Origin: Clostridia bacterium
GTDB taxonomy: Bacteria; Bacillota_A; Clostridia; UBA1212; UBA1255
Assembly: GCA_017522515.1 (NCBI GenBank)
Contig: JAFWZH010000284.1
Span: forward strand, 1-50,259
Length of the DNA stretch: 50,259 bases
Direction: 5' to 3'
The number at the start of each line of letters is the position of its first letter. Positions within the stretch are counted from its first letter, which is position 1. The notes beneath the pieces were generated by a model. The model saw only the letters and a list, made by a program, of their open reading frames with translations. It was not told the origin of the DNA and searched no databases. Below, piece after piece: positions 34,568 to 42,384 of this stretch. The position numbers were made by a program, and so were the translations under genes.

Positions 34568-35809
34568 GTGGCATTGCCAGAGTTGCTTAATAAAGCAAAA
34601 ACTTTCGGACAGGAGAAACTTTTTAATTTTTATGAAGAATTAACAGATGAACAAAAGAAAATTCTTTTGACAGATGTGCAAAATATAGATTTTAACTTAA
34701 TGCAGGATTTATTTAAAAACTTAACAAACACGAAGGAAGAGACTGCAGAAGCAGAGATTGCCCCGATTCCGTGTACAGATGCTACTTCAATGTGTGAAGA
34801 AGAAAGAAAAAGACTGTATGACAAAGGCCTTCAGGTTCTGGGAGAGGGCAAAATGGCAGCTCTTACAATGGCGGGAGGTCAAGGAACACGACTTGGGCAT
34901 ACAGGACCGAAGGGTACTTACGATATTGGACTGCCTTCTCACAAATCTTTATTTGAGATACAATGCTGTGGTTTAAAAAAAGTTTCCGCTCAGGCCGGCT
35001 GTAAGGTGCAGTGGTATATAATGACCAGCCATATTAACCATAAAGATACGGTTGAATTTTTTGAGAAGAATAATTACTTTGATTACGGCAAAGAAAACAT
35101 CACATTTTTCCCTCAGACGATGATTCCGGCAATGGATAGAGAAGGGAATATTCTGCTGGAGAATAAATATACGGTATTAAAGAGCCCAAATGGCAACGGA
35201 GGTTTATTTGCTTCTCTTAAGAATGCAGGACTTTTTGAGAAGATGAGAGACAAAGGTATCTCAAGGATTTTTATTTGCGGCATTGATAATTGTCTTGTGA
35301 AAATGGCGGACCCGTTGTTTTTGGGATTCTTAGAGGATTCCGGACATAAAGCTGTAGCCAAGTCATTTATAAAACGCACTGCAGACGAAAAGGCAGGTGT
35401 CTTCTGCAGACGCGGAGGCAAACCAACAGTTATAGAGTATACGGAAATTCCGTTGGAGCTTGCGGAGCTCAAGGACGATGCCGGCGTGTGGGTTTATGGG
35501 GATACAAACGTTTTAAACTATATTTTTGATATTGATGTAGCTGAGTCTTTGGCAGAAGTTGGCATGTCATATCATATTGCAGTAAAAAAATTGAACTGTG
35601 CGGATTTTGCAACCGGAGAAACGGTGGTAATTCCGAATGGATATAAATTTGAATTGTTTCTGTTTGACGCTTTTTCACAGCTTGACAGCCTGGGAGTTTT
35701 CAGAATTGAGAGAAAAGAAGAGTTTGCTCCGGTGAAAAATCCTACAGGTGTCGACAGCGCAGAAAGCGCGAGAGAAATGTATATGGCTATACATAAGGAG
35801 GAAAATTAA
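34568..35809 (+). CDS. UDPGP-type uridylyltransferase (UDP-sugar pyrophosphorylase)
   Basis: A 413-aa protein of the eukaryote-like UDPGP type 1 group (UAP1/UGP-like). The nucleotide-binding loop is MAGGQGTRLG, followed by GPKGTYDIGLPSHKSLFE; later ICGIDNCLVKMADP carries the acidic/Asn metal site. It makes UDP-GlcNAc or UDP-glucose from the sugar 1-phosphate and UTP. The start is GTG at 34568 with AAAGGAGGC 8 nt upstream; an upstream GTG at 34541 lacks a site. It is 1 nt from the next gene, with which it forms an operon. Confidence 0.87.
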   Translation: MALPELLNKAKTFGQEKLFNFYEELTDEQKKILLTDVQNIDFNLMQDLFKNLTNTKEETAEAEIAPIPCTDATSMCEEERKRLYDKGLQVLGEGKMAALTMAGGQGTRLGHTGPKGTYDIGLPSHKSLFEIQCCGLKKVSAQAGCKVQWYIMTSHINHKDTVEFFEKNNYFDYGKENITFFPQTMIPAMDREGNILLENKYTVLKSPNGNGGLFASLKNAGLFEKMRDKGISRIFICGIDNCLVKMADPLFLGFLEDSGHKAVAKSFIKRTADEKAGVFCRRGGKPTVIEYTEIPLELAELKDDAGVWVYGDTNVLNYIFDIDVAESLAEVGMSYHIAVKKLNCADFATGETVVIPNGYKFELFLFDAFSQLDSLGVFRIERKEEFAPVKNPTGVDSAESAREMYMAIHKEEN

Positions 35810-35810
35810 A

Positions 35811-37013
35811 ATGAGTGACAAAATTAAAATGACTACGCCGCTTGTTGAGATGGACGGCGACGAGATGACAAGAATCGTGTGGAAGAAAATTAAAGATATT
35901 CTTATCACACCTTTTGTAGATTTAAAGACAGAATACTATGATTTAGGACTTGAAAACAGAGATGCTACAGAGGATAAGGTTACAGTTGATTCTGCAAATG
36001 CAACCAAAAAGTACGGTGTTGCTGTAAAATGTGCTACAATTACACCAAATGCAGCTCGCGTTGAGGAGTTTGGTCTTAAGAAAATGTGGAAGAGCCCTAA
36101 TGGCACAATTCGCTCCATACTTGACGGTACGGTTTTCCGCGCTCCTATATTGGCAGACGGAATATCTCCGCTCGTCCCTTCTTGGGAGGCGCCTATTGTT
36201 ATTGCACGTCACGCTTACGGAGATATTTATTCCGCAGTTGATACTGTTGTCCCGCAGGGAAGTAAGGCTGAGCTTGTTATCACTTTACCTGACGGTACAC
36301 AAAACACAATGCTGATAAAGGATTTTACGGCATCAGGCGGTATTGCAATGGGTATGCACAATCTTGATTCGTCTATAGAGAGCTTTGCTCGTACATGCTT
36401 TGAGTACGCGCTTTCTGAGAAATTAGATTTGTGGTTTTCTTCAAAAGATACAATATCTAAGAAGTATGACCATAGGTTTAAAGATATTTTTGCAGAAATG
36501 TATGAGAATGAATACAAAGCTAAATTTGAAGCTGCGGGCATTACATATTTCTATACCCTTGTTGATGATGCTATTGCGCGTGTAATGAAATCCAAAGGCG
36601 GATTTATATGGGCTTGTAAAAACTACGACGGGGATGTTTTCTCTGATATGCTGGCAACAGCTTTCGGAAGTCTTGCCATGATGACATCTGTGCTTGTCTC
36701 CCCTCACGGATATTATGAATACGAAGCTGCACATGGTACAATTCCTCGTCATTATCATAAGTACCTTAAAGGCGAGAAAACTTCTACGAATCCTATTGCT
36801 ACAATTTTTGCCTGGACAGGTGCTCTTGCTAAAAGAGGAGAAATGGACGGTCTTAACGACCTTGTTGATTTTGCTCGTCGAACAGAAAAGGCTGTTCTTG
36901 ACACAGTTGCTGAGGGCAAAATGACAGGAGACCTTGCTTTGATTACTTCGAAAACAGATGTGCAAGTAATGGATCTTGATGGATTCTTGAATGCAGTTGC
37001 AGAAAAGCTGTAA
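35811..37013 (+). CDS. icd: NADP-dependent isocitrate dehydrogenase
   Basis: A 400-aa protein of the eukaryote-type homodimeric NADP-IDH group: MTTPLVEMDGDEMTRI, DSANATKKYGVAVKCATITP, KSPNGTIRSILDGTVFR (isocitrate-binding serine and arginine), HGYYEYEAAHGTI and the NADP region KGEKTSTNPIA. It oxidises isocitrate to 2-oxoglutarate, feeding glutamate synthesis. The start at 35811 follows AAGGAGG (35795-35801). The coupling with a UDP-sugar pyrophosphorylase is not an obvious pathway pair. Confidence 0.96.
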   Translation: MSDKIKMTTPLVEMDGDEMTRIVWKKIKDILITPFVDLKTEYYDLGLENRDATEDKVTVDSANATKKYGVAVKCATITPNAARVEEFGLKKMWKSPNGTIRSILDGTVFRAPILADGISPLVPSWEAPIVIARHAYGDIYSAVDTVVPQGSKAELVITLPDGTQNTMLIKDFTASGGIAMGMHNLDSSIESFARTCFEYALSEKLDLWFSSKDTISKKYDHRFKDIFAEMYENEYKAKFEAAGITYFYTLVDDAIARVMKSKGGFIWACKNYDGDVFSDMLATAFGSLAMMTSVLVSPHGYYEYEAAHGTIPRHYHKYLKGEKTSTNPIATIFAWTGALAKRGEMDGLNDLVDFARRTEKAVLDTVAEGKMTGDLALITSKTDVQVMDLDGFLNAVAEKL

Positions 37014-37032
37014 AGAAAATTAATAGATAGTG

Positions 37033-37062
37033 TTGACAAAAGCCTCCTACAAGTGTAGTATG
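37033..37062 (+). promoter_or_regulatory. Promoter of the BlaI/BlaR1-like operon
   Basis: Perfect TTGACA (37033-37038), an 18-bp spacer and TAGTAT (37057-37062); TATGAT three bases further on is an alternative -10. The spacer and -10 are covered by the left arm of the operator palindrome, so repressor binding would block RNA polymerase directly. Confidence 0.75.
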
Positions 37063-37090
37063 ATAACTGTACTACACTTGTAGGAGGCTT
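37040..37090 (+). promoter_or_regulatory. BlaI-type operator: 21-bp perfect inverted repeat
   Basis: Two perfect 21-bp arms (37040-37060 and 37070-37090) flank a 9-nt spacer. Each arm contains its own BlaI/MecI-type dyad: TACAAGTGTA (37048-37057) and TACACTTGTA (37073-37082), centres 25 bp apart. The left dyad overlaps the -10 box. The right arm contains the AGGAGG ribosome site (37082-37087) of the repressor gene. This fits binding by the BlaI-family repressor encoded just downstream and hence autoregulation. Confidence 0.85.
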
Positions 37091-37094
37091 TTAT

Positions 37095-37457
37095 ATGAAT
37101 TTGTCAGAGAAAGAATGGACTGTGTTGAATGCTTTATGGGAAACTGATGGAGCTGAGCTTGGTGTTCTTGTTAATAAACTTTACGGGGAAACAGGCTGGA
37201 GTCGTAATACTGTTTTAACGTATTTGACAAGGATGGAGGCAAAAGGATTGGTAAGAATTGATAAAGAAATCTCACCACATCGTTATTATGCAACTATAAA
37301 TCGTGAGAATTGTCAGCAACAGGAGAGACAAAGCTTTCTTCATCGTGTTTATAGTGGCTCTGCCGGTGACTTAATTGCGGCTTTTTTGAAAGAAGAACCA
37401 ATTTCCATAGAGGAAAGAGATAAATTGAGAAGGATTCTTGATGATATGGAGGTATAG
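37095..37457 (+). CDS. BlaI/MecI-family transcriptional repressor
   Basis: A 120-aa winged-helix repressor: LSEKEWTVLNALWE at the start, the recognition helix in WSRNTVLTYLTRMEAKGLV, and a C-terminal dimerisation helix pair. In this family the protein binds TACA/TGTA dyads and is cleaved when a BlaR1-type protease is triggered. Its own promoter carries such an operator. The ATG has AGGAGG 7 nt upstream, and the next gene starts 2 nt after its stop. Confidence 0.93.
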   Translation: MNLSEKEWTVLNALWETDGAELGVLVNKLYGETGWSRNTVLTYLTRMEAKGLVRIDKEISPHRYYATINRENCQQQERQSFLHRVYSGSAGDLIAAFLKEEPISIEERDKLRRILDDMEV

Positions 37458-37459
37458 CA

Positions 37460-39358
37460 ATGTTTGATATATGGGGATTTCTTTTTCAAACACTCACAGC
37501 TACAGGCGTTGCAATTATGATTATTTTTTTGAAGAAATTATTTGAAGATAAGTTGCCGCCTCGATGGCAATTTGCAATATGGGGAGTACTTGCAGTTATT
37601 ATTTTGATTCCTGCCGGTTGGAATGGACGTTATGTAATTGTAAACTGGCGTTATCTTATTGAAATAATTAAATGCTCGGTGGGGGATTTTAGTATTACCC
37701 GTGTTATCTTCCCTTTTCCTATAATTACTGCCTTACCTAAAAGTTTAGCTGACTGGATTTTTACAATATATTTTATTGGGGTTACTTTACACATTATCGC
37801 ATATTTGTATTCATATGCGAAATTAAGAGTTTTTATTAGAAAAAGTAAGAACGCCTCAGAAGAGATTATTAGTAAAGTAAAGGAAATAGCAGAGAGCATA
37901 AAAATTAAACCATGTAAAGTGGTAGAAGCAGAGGGCGTAAAAAGTGCTTTTGTTTGTGGTTTTATACGACCGATTTTAGTTGTTCCTAATGAACAAGCGA
38001 TTGACAGTAAGATTTTATTGCACGAATTGGTTCATATTAAATCCAAGGATACAATAAAGAATTTGGTTATCTGTATGTTGAGAAGTATTCATTGGTGCAA
38101 TCCGATTCTTATTTATTGTGCCAATGCGGCAATAAATGATATAGAGCATCGTTGTGACCAAATTGTATTGGAAAATTTAGAGGGAGAGGAAAGAAGAAAT
38201 TACGGATATGTTTTACTGTCAATGGCAAACGATAAGTTTACAAAGACACCGGGAACCACCTGTATAAATAACGGAGGAAAGCATATAGGTGTTCGTATAA
38301 AGACAATTGCGAGATTCAAAAAGTACCCGGTGGGAATGAACTTAGTTTCCGTGTGTGTTTTGATTATTTTGACAATTGCCTTTTCCGTTGGTGTTGATGC
38401 ATCTGAAAAGAATATTGCAGAATCTACATCGGTTGCGTCCTTAGCATCTGCAAGATGTAATTATTGTACAACATATGAAGGTGCTTTTGACACGTATGGA
38501 AGAGCTGTTTTAGAAAAAAATGGTTACTATAGAATTATGTGCGCACCCAACTCGATGCATAAAGAAATATACGACAACATTATAAAAACAGAAGAATACG
38601 CACAAATGGACTTTTTCATAGCTGAAAGTTTAAAGGTGGAAGAGGGATATTTTATATATAACTTGCAACAAGTCAGAGACGATGTATATGAGGGGACAAT
38701 GGTGTTTGAATTAGATGATTGTTCTAACTTATCAAATGATGAAAAATATATAGCGACTCAAAAGGTTCGTGTGGAGAAAAAGAAAGACAGATGGACTGCT
38801 GTTCCTACCGAAAAATTTAATATTATTGTGGCAGAATATAAACAACTTGAAACAGGTTGTAAAGAGCTTCCGTGTGTAGTTTATTCAGGTTATTACGGAA
38901 AATTCCGTATAGATGTAAATGTACAGGTTATTTATACTGCTAATGATTTATTGAAAGATGGCAACAAAATACATCCGGGGGCAAGTTTTAAACAGGCATA
39001 CAGAGTACAAGATGTAAAGATGATTCATTTTGGTAATGAAAAAGAGAGAAATGAAATAAAAAGGCTTGGTTTATCAATTGCTCCTGTTTATCCGGGAACA
39101 CAGCGTCCTGAGAAATTAGAAGAAATTACAGAATATACAAAGGAAGAAAGCAATATAGAAGGCTACTGCACGATAAATTATAAGACAGAACAAGGTTGGG
39201 GGCCAACTTATGAAACAAAAGGAATGACGGGACACTTTTTTGGAGAAGCAATGGTTTACACTGAGTTTTTACCTGAGTACTATGTGGTGGATTTGTATGT
39301 TAATAATATAAAAGCAGCACAAATAGATTTGAATTTACAAGGAGTGATAGAACAATGA
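37460..39358 (+). CDS. BlaR1/MecR1-like M56 metalloprotease with unknown extracellular sensor
   Basis: A 632-aa protein. The N-terminal part (1-~310) has the M56 arrangement: about four membrane helices and a cytosolic zinc-protease with H188-E-L-V-H192 and a downstream IEHRCDQ segment. The last helix is about 293-311. The extracellular 320 residues do not contain an S-x-x-K or KTG motif, so this is not the penicillin-binding sensor of BlaR1/MecR1. The expected role is to sense an outside signal and trigger loss of the BlaI-type repressor. The signal is unknown. ATGA overlap links it to the next gene. Confidence 0.85.
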   Translation: MFDIWGFLFQTLTATGVAIMIIFLKKLFEDKLPPRWQFAIWGVLAVIILIPAGWNGRYVIVNWRYLIEIIKCSVGDFSITRVIFPFPIITALPKSLADWIFTIYFIGVTLHIIAYLYSYAKLRVFIRKSKNASEEIISKVKEIAESIKIKPCKVVEAEGVKSAFVCGFIRPILVVPNEQAIDSKILLHELVHIKSKDTIKNLVICMLRSIHWCNPILIYCANAAINDIEHRCDQIVLENLEGEERRNYGYVLLSMANDKFTKTPGTTCINNGGKHIGVRIKTIARFKKYPVGMNLVSVCVLIILTIAFSVGVDASEKNIAESTSVASLASARCNYCTTYEGAFDTYGRAVLEKNGYYRIMCAPNSMHKEIYDNIIKTEEYAQMDFFIAESLKVEEGYFIYNLQQVRDDVYEGTMVFELDDCSNLSNDEKYIATQKVRVEKKKDRWTAVPTEKFNIIVAEYKQLETGCKELPCVVYSGYYGKFRIDVNVQVIYTANDLLKDGNKIHPGASFKQAYRVQDVKMIHFGNEKERNEIKRLGLSIAPVYPGTQRPEKLEEITEYTKEESNIEGYCTINYKTEQGWGPTYETKGMTGHFFGEAMVYTEFLPEYYVVDLYVNNIKAAQIDLNLQGVIEQ

Positions 39359-39957
39359 CAAAACAACAAAAGCTTTATAAAGGAATTTCAAAAGCTGCTA
39401 TGGGCTTTTTCTTTGTTTTTTTTAATTTTTCTATTAACAAAATTGATCTGTTACCTTCTTTTATAGGATACTTGTTTTTTCTTTCGGCAATAGAATATCT
39501 AAAAGAAGAGGAGCGCGATTTATCACTTCTTCGCATAATGGGCATTATGCTTTTCTTTTGGAATCTTGTACATTGGATCTTATGTTGGTTTGATGTTTAC
39601 TTTATTGGATTTTGGAAATTTATTGTTATAGTTTTTGGCATTATGGAGTTATATTTTCTTTTTCAAATGCTTACTGATTTATCATCAATCGCAAGGAGAT
39701 ACCAACCTGAAAATTATTTGTTAGATAAAAAAATAATAATATACAGAACGATAGAGACGATTATTACGACCATAATTACAGGTGTTTGGTTTTTTTCTGT
39801 TTCGTCGTCTCCTTTTTGGATTTTGATATCTCTAGTATTGTCAGTTATTAGTTTTGTTGCTGTGATATGCATAATACTTGTTCTAATGGATTTACGAAAA
39901 ATCATACTATATAATGAAATGAATACTGTACATCAAAACGAACAAAATGGGCTGTGA
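39355..39957 (+). CDS. Uncharacterised membrane protein of the BlaI/BlaR1-like operon
   Basis: A 200-aa protein with about five to six hydrophobic segments (LYKGISKAAMGFFFVFF; LLPSFIGYLFFLSA; IMGIMLFFWNLVHWIL; FWKFIVIVFGIMELY; two more after residue 130). No known family is recognised. It overlaps the protease gene by 4 nt and is the only obvious target gene in the operon, so it may be the effector or an accessory signalling subunit. Confidence 0.75.
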   Translation: MTKQQKLYKGISKAAMGFFFVFFNFSINKIDLLPSFIGYLFFLSAIEYLKEEERDLSLLRIMGIMLFFWNLVHWILCWFDVYFIGFWKFIVIVFGIMELYFLFQMLTDLSSIARRYQPENYLLDKKIIIYRTIETIITTIITGVWFFSVSSSPFWILISLVLSVISFVAVICIILVLMDLRKIILYNEMNTVHQNEQNGL

Positions 39958-39969
39958 ATAACAGCCCAT
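39947..39969. terminator. Bidirectional terminator between the BlaR-like operon and hpf
   Basis: ATGGGCTGT and ACAGCCCAT form a 9-bp stem with loop GAATA that includes the stop codon of the upstream gene. T-rich sequence follows on both strands. Confidence 0.75.
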
Positions 39970-39989
39970 TGTTGATTTAATATTAAATT

Positions 39990-40532
39990 TTAGATTGGCT
40001 CAATCATGCCGTAATCGTCTTCGTTTCGTCTGTAAACAGTAGAAATTTTACCGGATTCTTCATTAAGGAAAGTGTAGAAACTGTGTCCTAAGTTATTCAT
40101 GTTTAAGATAGCATCTTGTACCGACATGGGTTTCATATTATAGGATTTAATCCTTACAATGGGGTAAGTCTCAGGATCTTCCTCTTCTGCCGGAATGGTG
40201 AAAGCTACCGGCTCGATTGGTTGATGCTTTTTATTTTGAATCTTTGTTTTAGATTTTGCCATTCGGCGCTCCATTGCATCCATGCTCTTATCTAAAGCTG
40301 CAATCGGACTCACATCGTCGTATGTTTCTGTTCTCAACACGAATCCATAGTAGGGAAGAGTGAGCTCTACCTTATAACGAAATTTCTTATCGGCAATTTT
40401 AATTGAAAGAGTAGTATCTCCTTCTGCCTCGTTTGCAAAATACCTTGCAAATCGCTTAATAACCTTATCCTCCATTGTGTTTAACGTGTTACCGTCAATA
40501 GTGGAATTCCTTGTGTTAAAATGAACCAACAT
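39990..40532 (-). CDS. hpf: Long-form ribosome hibernation promoting factor
   Basis: A 180-aa protein. The N-terminal ~100 residues form the ribosome-binding beta-alpha-beta-beta-beta-alpha domain, ending in a basic Lys-rich helix. A short linker leads to the C-terminal dimerisation domain (PIVRIKSYNMKPMSVQDAI, then GHSFYTFLNEESGKISTVYRR), which joins two 70S ribosomes into inactive 100S dimers in stationary phase. AAAGGAGGT precedes the ATG. The region upstream contains a 52-bp repeat array. Confidence 0.95.
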   Translation of the reverse strand: MLVHFNTRNSTIDGNTLNTMEDKVIKRFARYFANEAEGDTTLSIKIADKKFRYKVELTLPYYGFVLRTETYDDVSPIAALDKSMDAMERRMAKSKTKIQNKKHQPIEPVAFTIPAEEEDPETYPIVRIKSYNMKPMSVQDAILNMNNLGHSFYTFLNEESGKISTVYRRNEDDYGMIEPI

Positions 40533-40698
40533 AGTAAAACCTCCTTTTGTGTTATAGTGTGAATATATTGTTATATACCACGCAGTTCGCGTAAAATGCT
40601 TTTTATAAAGTTTATCCTTCTTCTTGATTTCATATTACCATAAAAATTTTTCATGTGCAATTATTTTTTATAGGCAAAATTATCTTTTATAAAAATAG

Positions 40699-40951
40699 TT
40701 TTGTCCTTTTTAGGCGATAAGGGACAAAACTCTGAACTTGATGATTGCACTTTTGTCCTTTTTGTGCGATAAGGGACAAAACTCTGAACTCGATGATTGC
40801 ACTTTTGTCCTTTTTGTGCGATAAGGGACAAAACTCCGAAATCGGTGATTGCACTTTTGTCCTTTTTGGGCGATTTGGGACAAAACTCCGAACTCGGTGA
40901 TTGCACTTTTGTCCCTTTTGGGCGATTAGGGACAAAACTCTAAATGTCGAG
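40699..40951. repeat. Array of five 52-bp tandem repeats with inverted-repeat cores
   Basis: Units start at 40699, 40751, 40803, 40855 and 40907; the first four are exactly 52 bp, the last is cut at about 45 bp. Each has the core TTTTGTCC...GGGACAAAA, which can form a 9- to 11-bp stem with a 10- to 14-nt loop, then a linker ending GATTGCAC. Units differ by a few substitutions, mostly in the loop and linker, increasing toward the last unit. 52 is not a multiple of 3, so a coding role is unlikely. The array lies between the terminator of the ATPase gene and the hpf promoter region; 40533-40698 otherwise holds only A/T-rich sequence. Confidence 0.9.
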
Positions 40952-41059
40952 AGGTAAAATGTAGTAAGAATAAGTAAGAATCTACCCTTTCCCAAAACCG
41001 AGGCTAATGTTTTGGATTTTTGAGGACATTTTCAAAAACGGTTGATGTTTTTTTGCATA

Positions 41060-41098
41060 AAAAAACTACGGAATTCATATTGAAATGAATCCCGTAGC
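41060..41098 (-). terminator. Terminator of the second MsmX-type ATPase gene
   Basis: On the minus strand CTACGGGATTCAT pairs with ATGAATTCCGTAG (13 bp including one G-U), followed by a run of seven T. It sits about 20 nt after the ATPase stop codon. The 41099-41119 and 40952-41059 stretches show nothing else. Confidence 0.85.
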
Positions 41099-41119
41099 TG
41101 TAATTAACTTATTAAGCTA

Positions 41120-42232
41120 TCAGTTTGTAACAATGTTCTCTGTTTCTTTGTCGAATACATGAACTTTGTTAGGATTGATTGCAAAACGCATTGTATCGCC
41201 AACGTAGATGTTGTTACGCGGTTTAACTCTTGCAATAAAGTTTGTGTTCTCAAGCATCATATAAATGAGAGACTCAGAACCAAGAAGCTCAACAACTTCG
41301 ATTTTTGACTCAAATTGTGAATCTTGATATGCCTCTAAATACATTTGCTCGTCATGAACTGCCTCAGGACGTACACCCATAACAACAGTCTTGTCTACAT
41401 AACCGCCGGCAAGAACTTTTTCGGCTTTTTGCTCAGGAAGCTTAATTGTGAATCTACCCATTCTAAGGAAGAGGTCAGAACCTTGTTTCTCAACTTTAAC
41501 GTCAACGAAGTTCATTTGAGGGCTGCCGATAAAGCCTGCAACGAACATATTAACGGGCTTCTCGTAAAGAACTTGAGGACTGTCAACTTGCTGTATGTAA
41601 CCATCCTTCATAACAACGATTCTTGAACCCATCGTCATAGCCTCTGTCTGGTCATGTGTAACGTAAATAACAGTTGTCTGCAATCTCTGGTGGAGTTTGA
41701 TAATCTCTGTACGCATCTGAGCACGGAGCTTAGCATCCAAGTTTGAAAGAGGTTCGTCCATAAGGAATACCTTAGGCTCACGAACGATAGCACGACCAAG
41801 CGCAACTCTCTGACGCTGACCACCTGACAAAGCCTTGATTGAACGGTCAAGCAAATGCTCGATTTCGAGGATTCTTGCAGCCTCTGCAACTCTTTTTTTG
41901 ATTTCTCCCTTGGGAGTCTTTCTGAGTTTAAGACCGAAAGCCATGTTCTCAAATACTGTCATGTGAGGATAAAGAGCGTAGTTCTGGAAAACCATCGCGA
42001 TATCTCTATCCTTAGGAGCTATATCGTTTACCAATTTGCCGTCGATAAGAAGTTCGCCTGATGTGATTTCTTCAAGACCGGCGATCATTCTTAATGTTGT
42101 TGATTTACCGCATCCTGAAGGTCCTACCAAAACGATAAACTCTTTATCTGCAATATTAAGATTAAAGTCGTTTACAGCAGTAACGCCGCCGGGATACTTT
42201 TTGTAGATGTTCTTAAGTACAACACTTGCCAT
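41120..42232 (-). CDS. ugpC: Second MsmX/UgpC-type sugar ABC transporter ATPase
   Basis: A 370-aa protein, paralogue of the ATPase at 14479-15603. Walker A GPSGCGKST (37-45), LSGGQ (135-139) and Walker B VFLMDE (155-160) fall at the same positions in both; the C-terminal regulatory domain differs more. No permease or binding-protein gene is adjacent, so this copy could serve several transporters in trans, as MsmX does in Bacillus. AGGAGGAAAC precedes the ATG. It has its own terminator. Confidence 0.92.
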   Translation of the reverse strand: MASVVLKNIYKKYPGGVTAVNDFNLNIADKEFIVLVGPSGCGKSTTLRMIAGLEEITSGELLIDGKLVNDIAPKDRDIAMVFQNYALYPHMTVFENMAFGLKLRKTPKGEIKKRVAEAARILEIEHLLDRSIKALSGGQRQRVALGRAIVREPKVFLMDEPLSNLDAKLRAQMRTEIIKLHQRLQTTVIYVTHDQTEAMTMGSRIVVMKDGYIQQVDSPQVLYEKPVNMFVAGFIGSPQMNFVDVKVEKQGSDLFLRMGRFTIKLPEQKAEKVLAGGYVDKTVVMGVRPEAVHDEQMYLEAYQDSQFESKIEVVELLGSESLIYMMLENTNFIARVKPRNNIYVGDTMRFAINPNKVHVFDKETENIVTN

Positions 42233-42384
42233 TTATATGTTTCCTCCTATATTTATTAAATAATCTATTATATCAACTCAGATTTATAGACACTGCGTAT
42301 ATCATACCACTAACTTGTAAATAATGTAATATTAAATTTCAACAATTTTTTAAACTTGTTATTAGGCATATTGCCCAAACACAT

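Noticed and set aside
36441..36965. A 174-aa minus-strand reading frame rich in cysteine
   Set aside because: It lies entirely antisense to icd, whose motifs are unambiguous, and has no ribosome site.
37460..39358. Classical BlaR1 beta-lactam sensor
   Set aside because: The external domain lacks the S-x-x-K, S-x-N and K-T-G boxes; only the protease half matches BlaR1.
40699..40951. CRISPR array
   Set aside because: The whole 52-bp unit is conserved, including what would be spacer; there are no unique spacers and no cas genes nearby.
40661..40995. Minus-strand repetitive small protein with FCPLSPKKDK-like repeats
   Set aside because: The 52-bp period shifts the frame each unit, overlapping frames are equally open, no ribosome site is present; it is a by-product of the DNA repeat.
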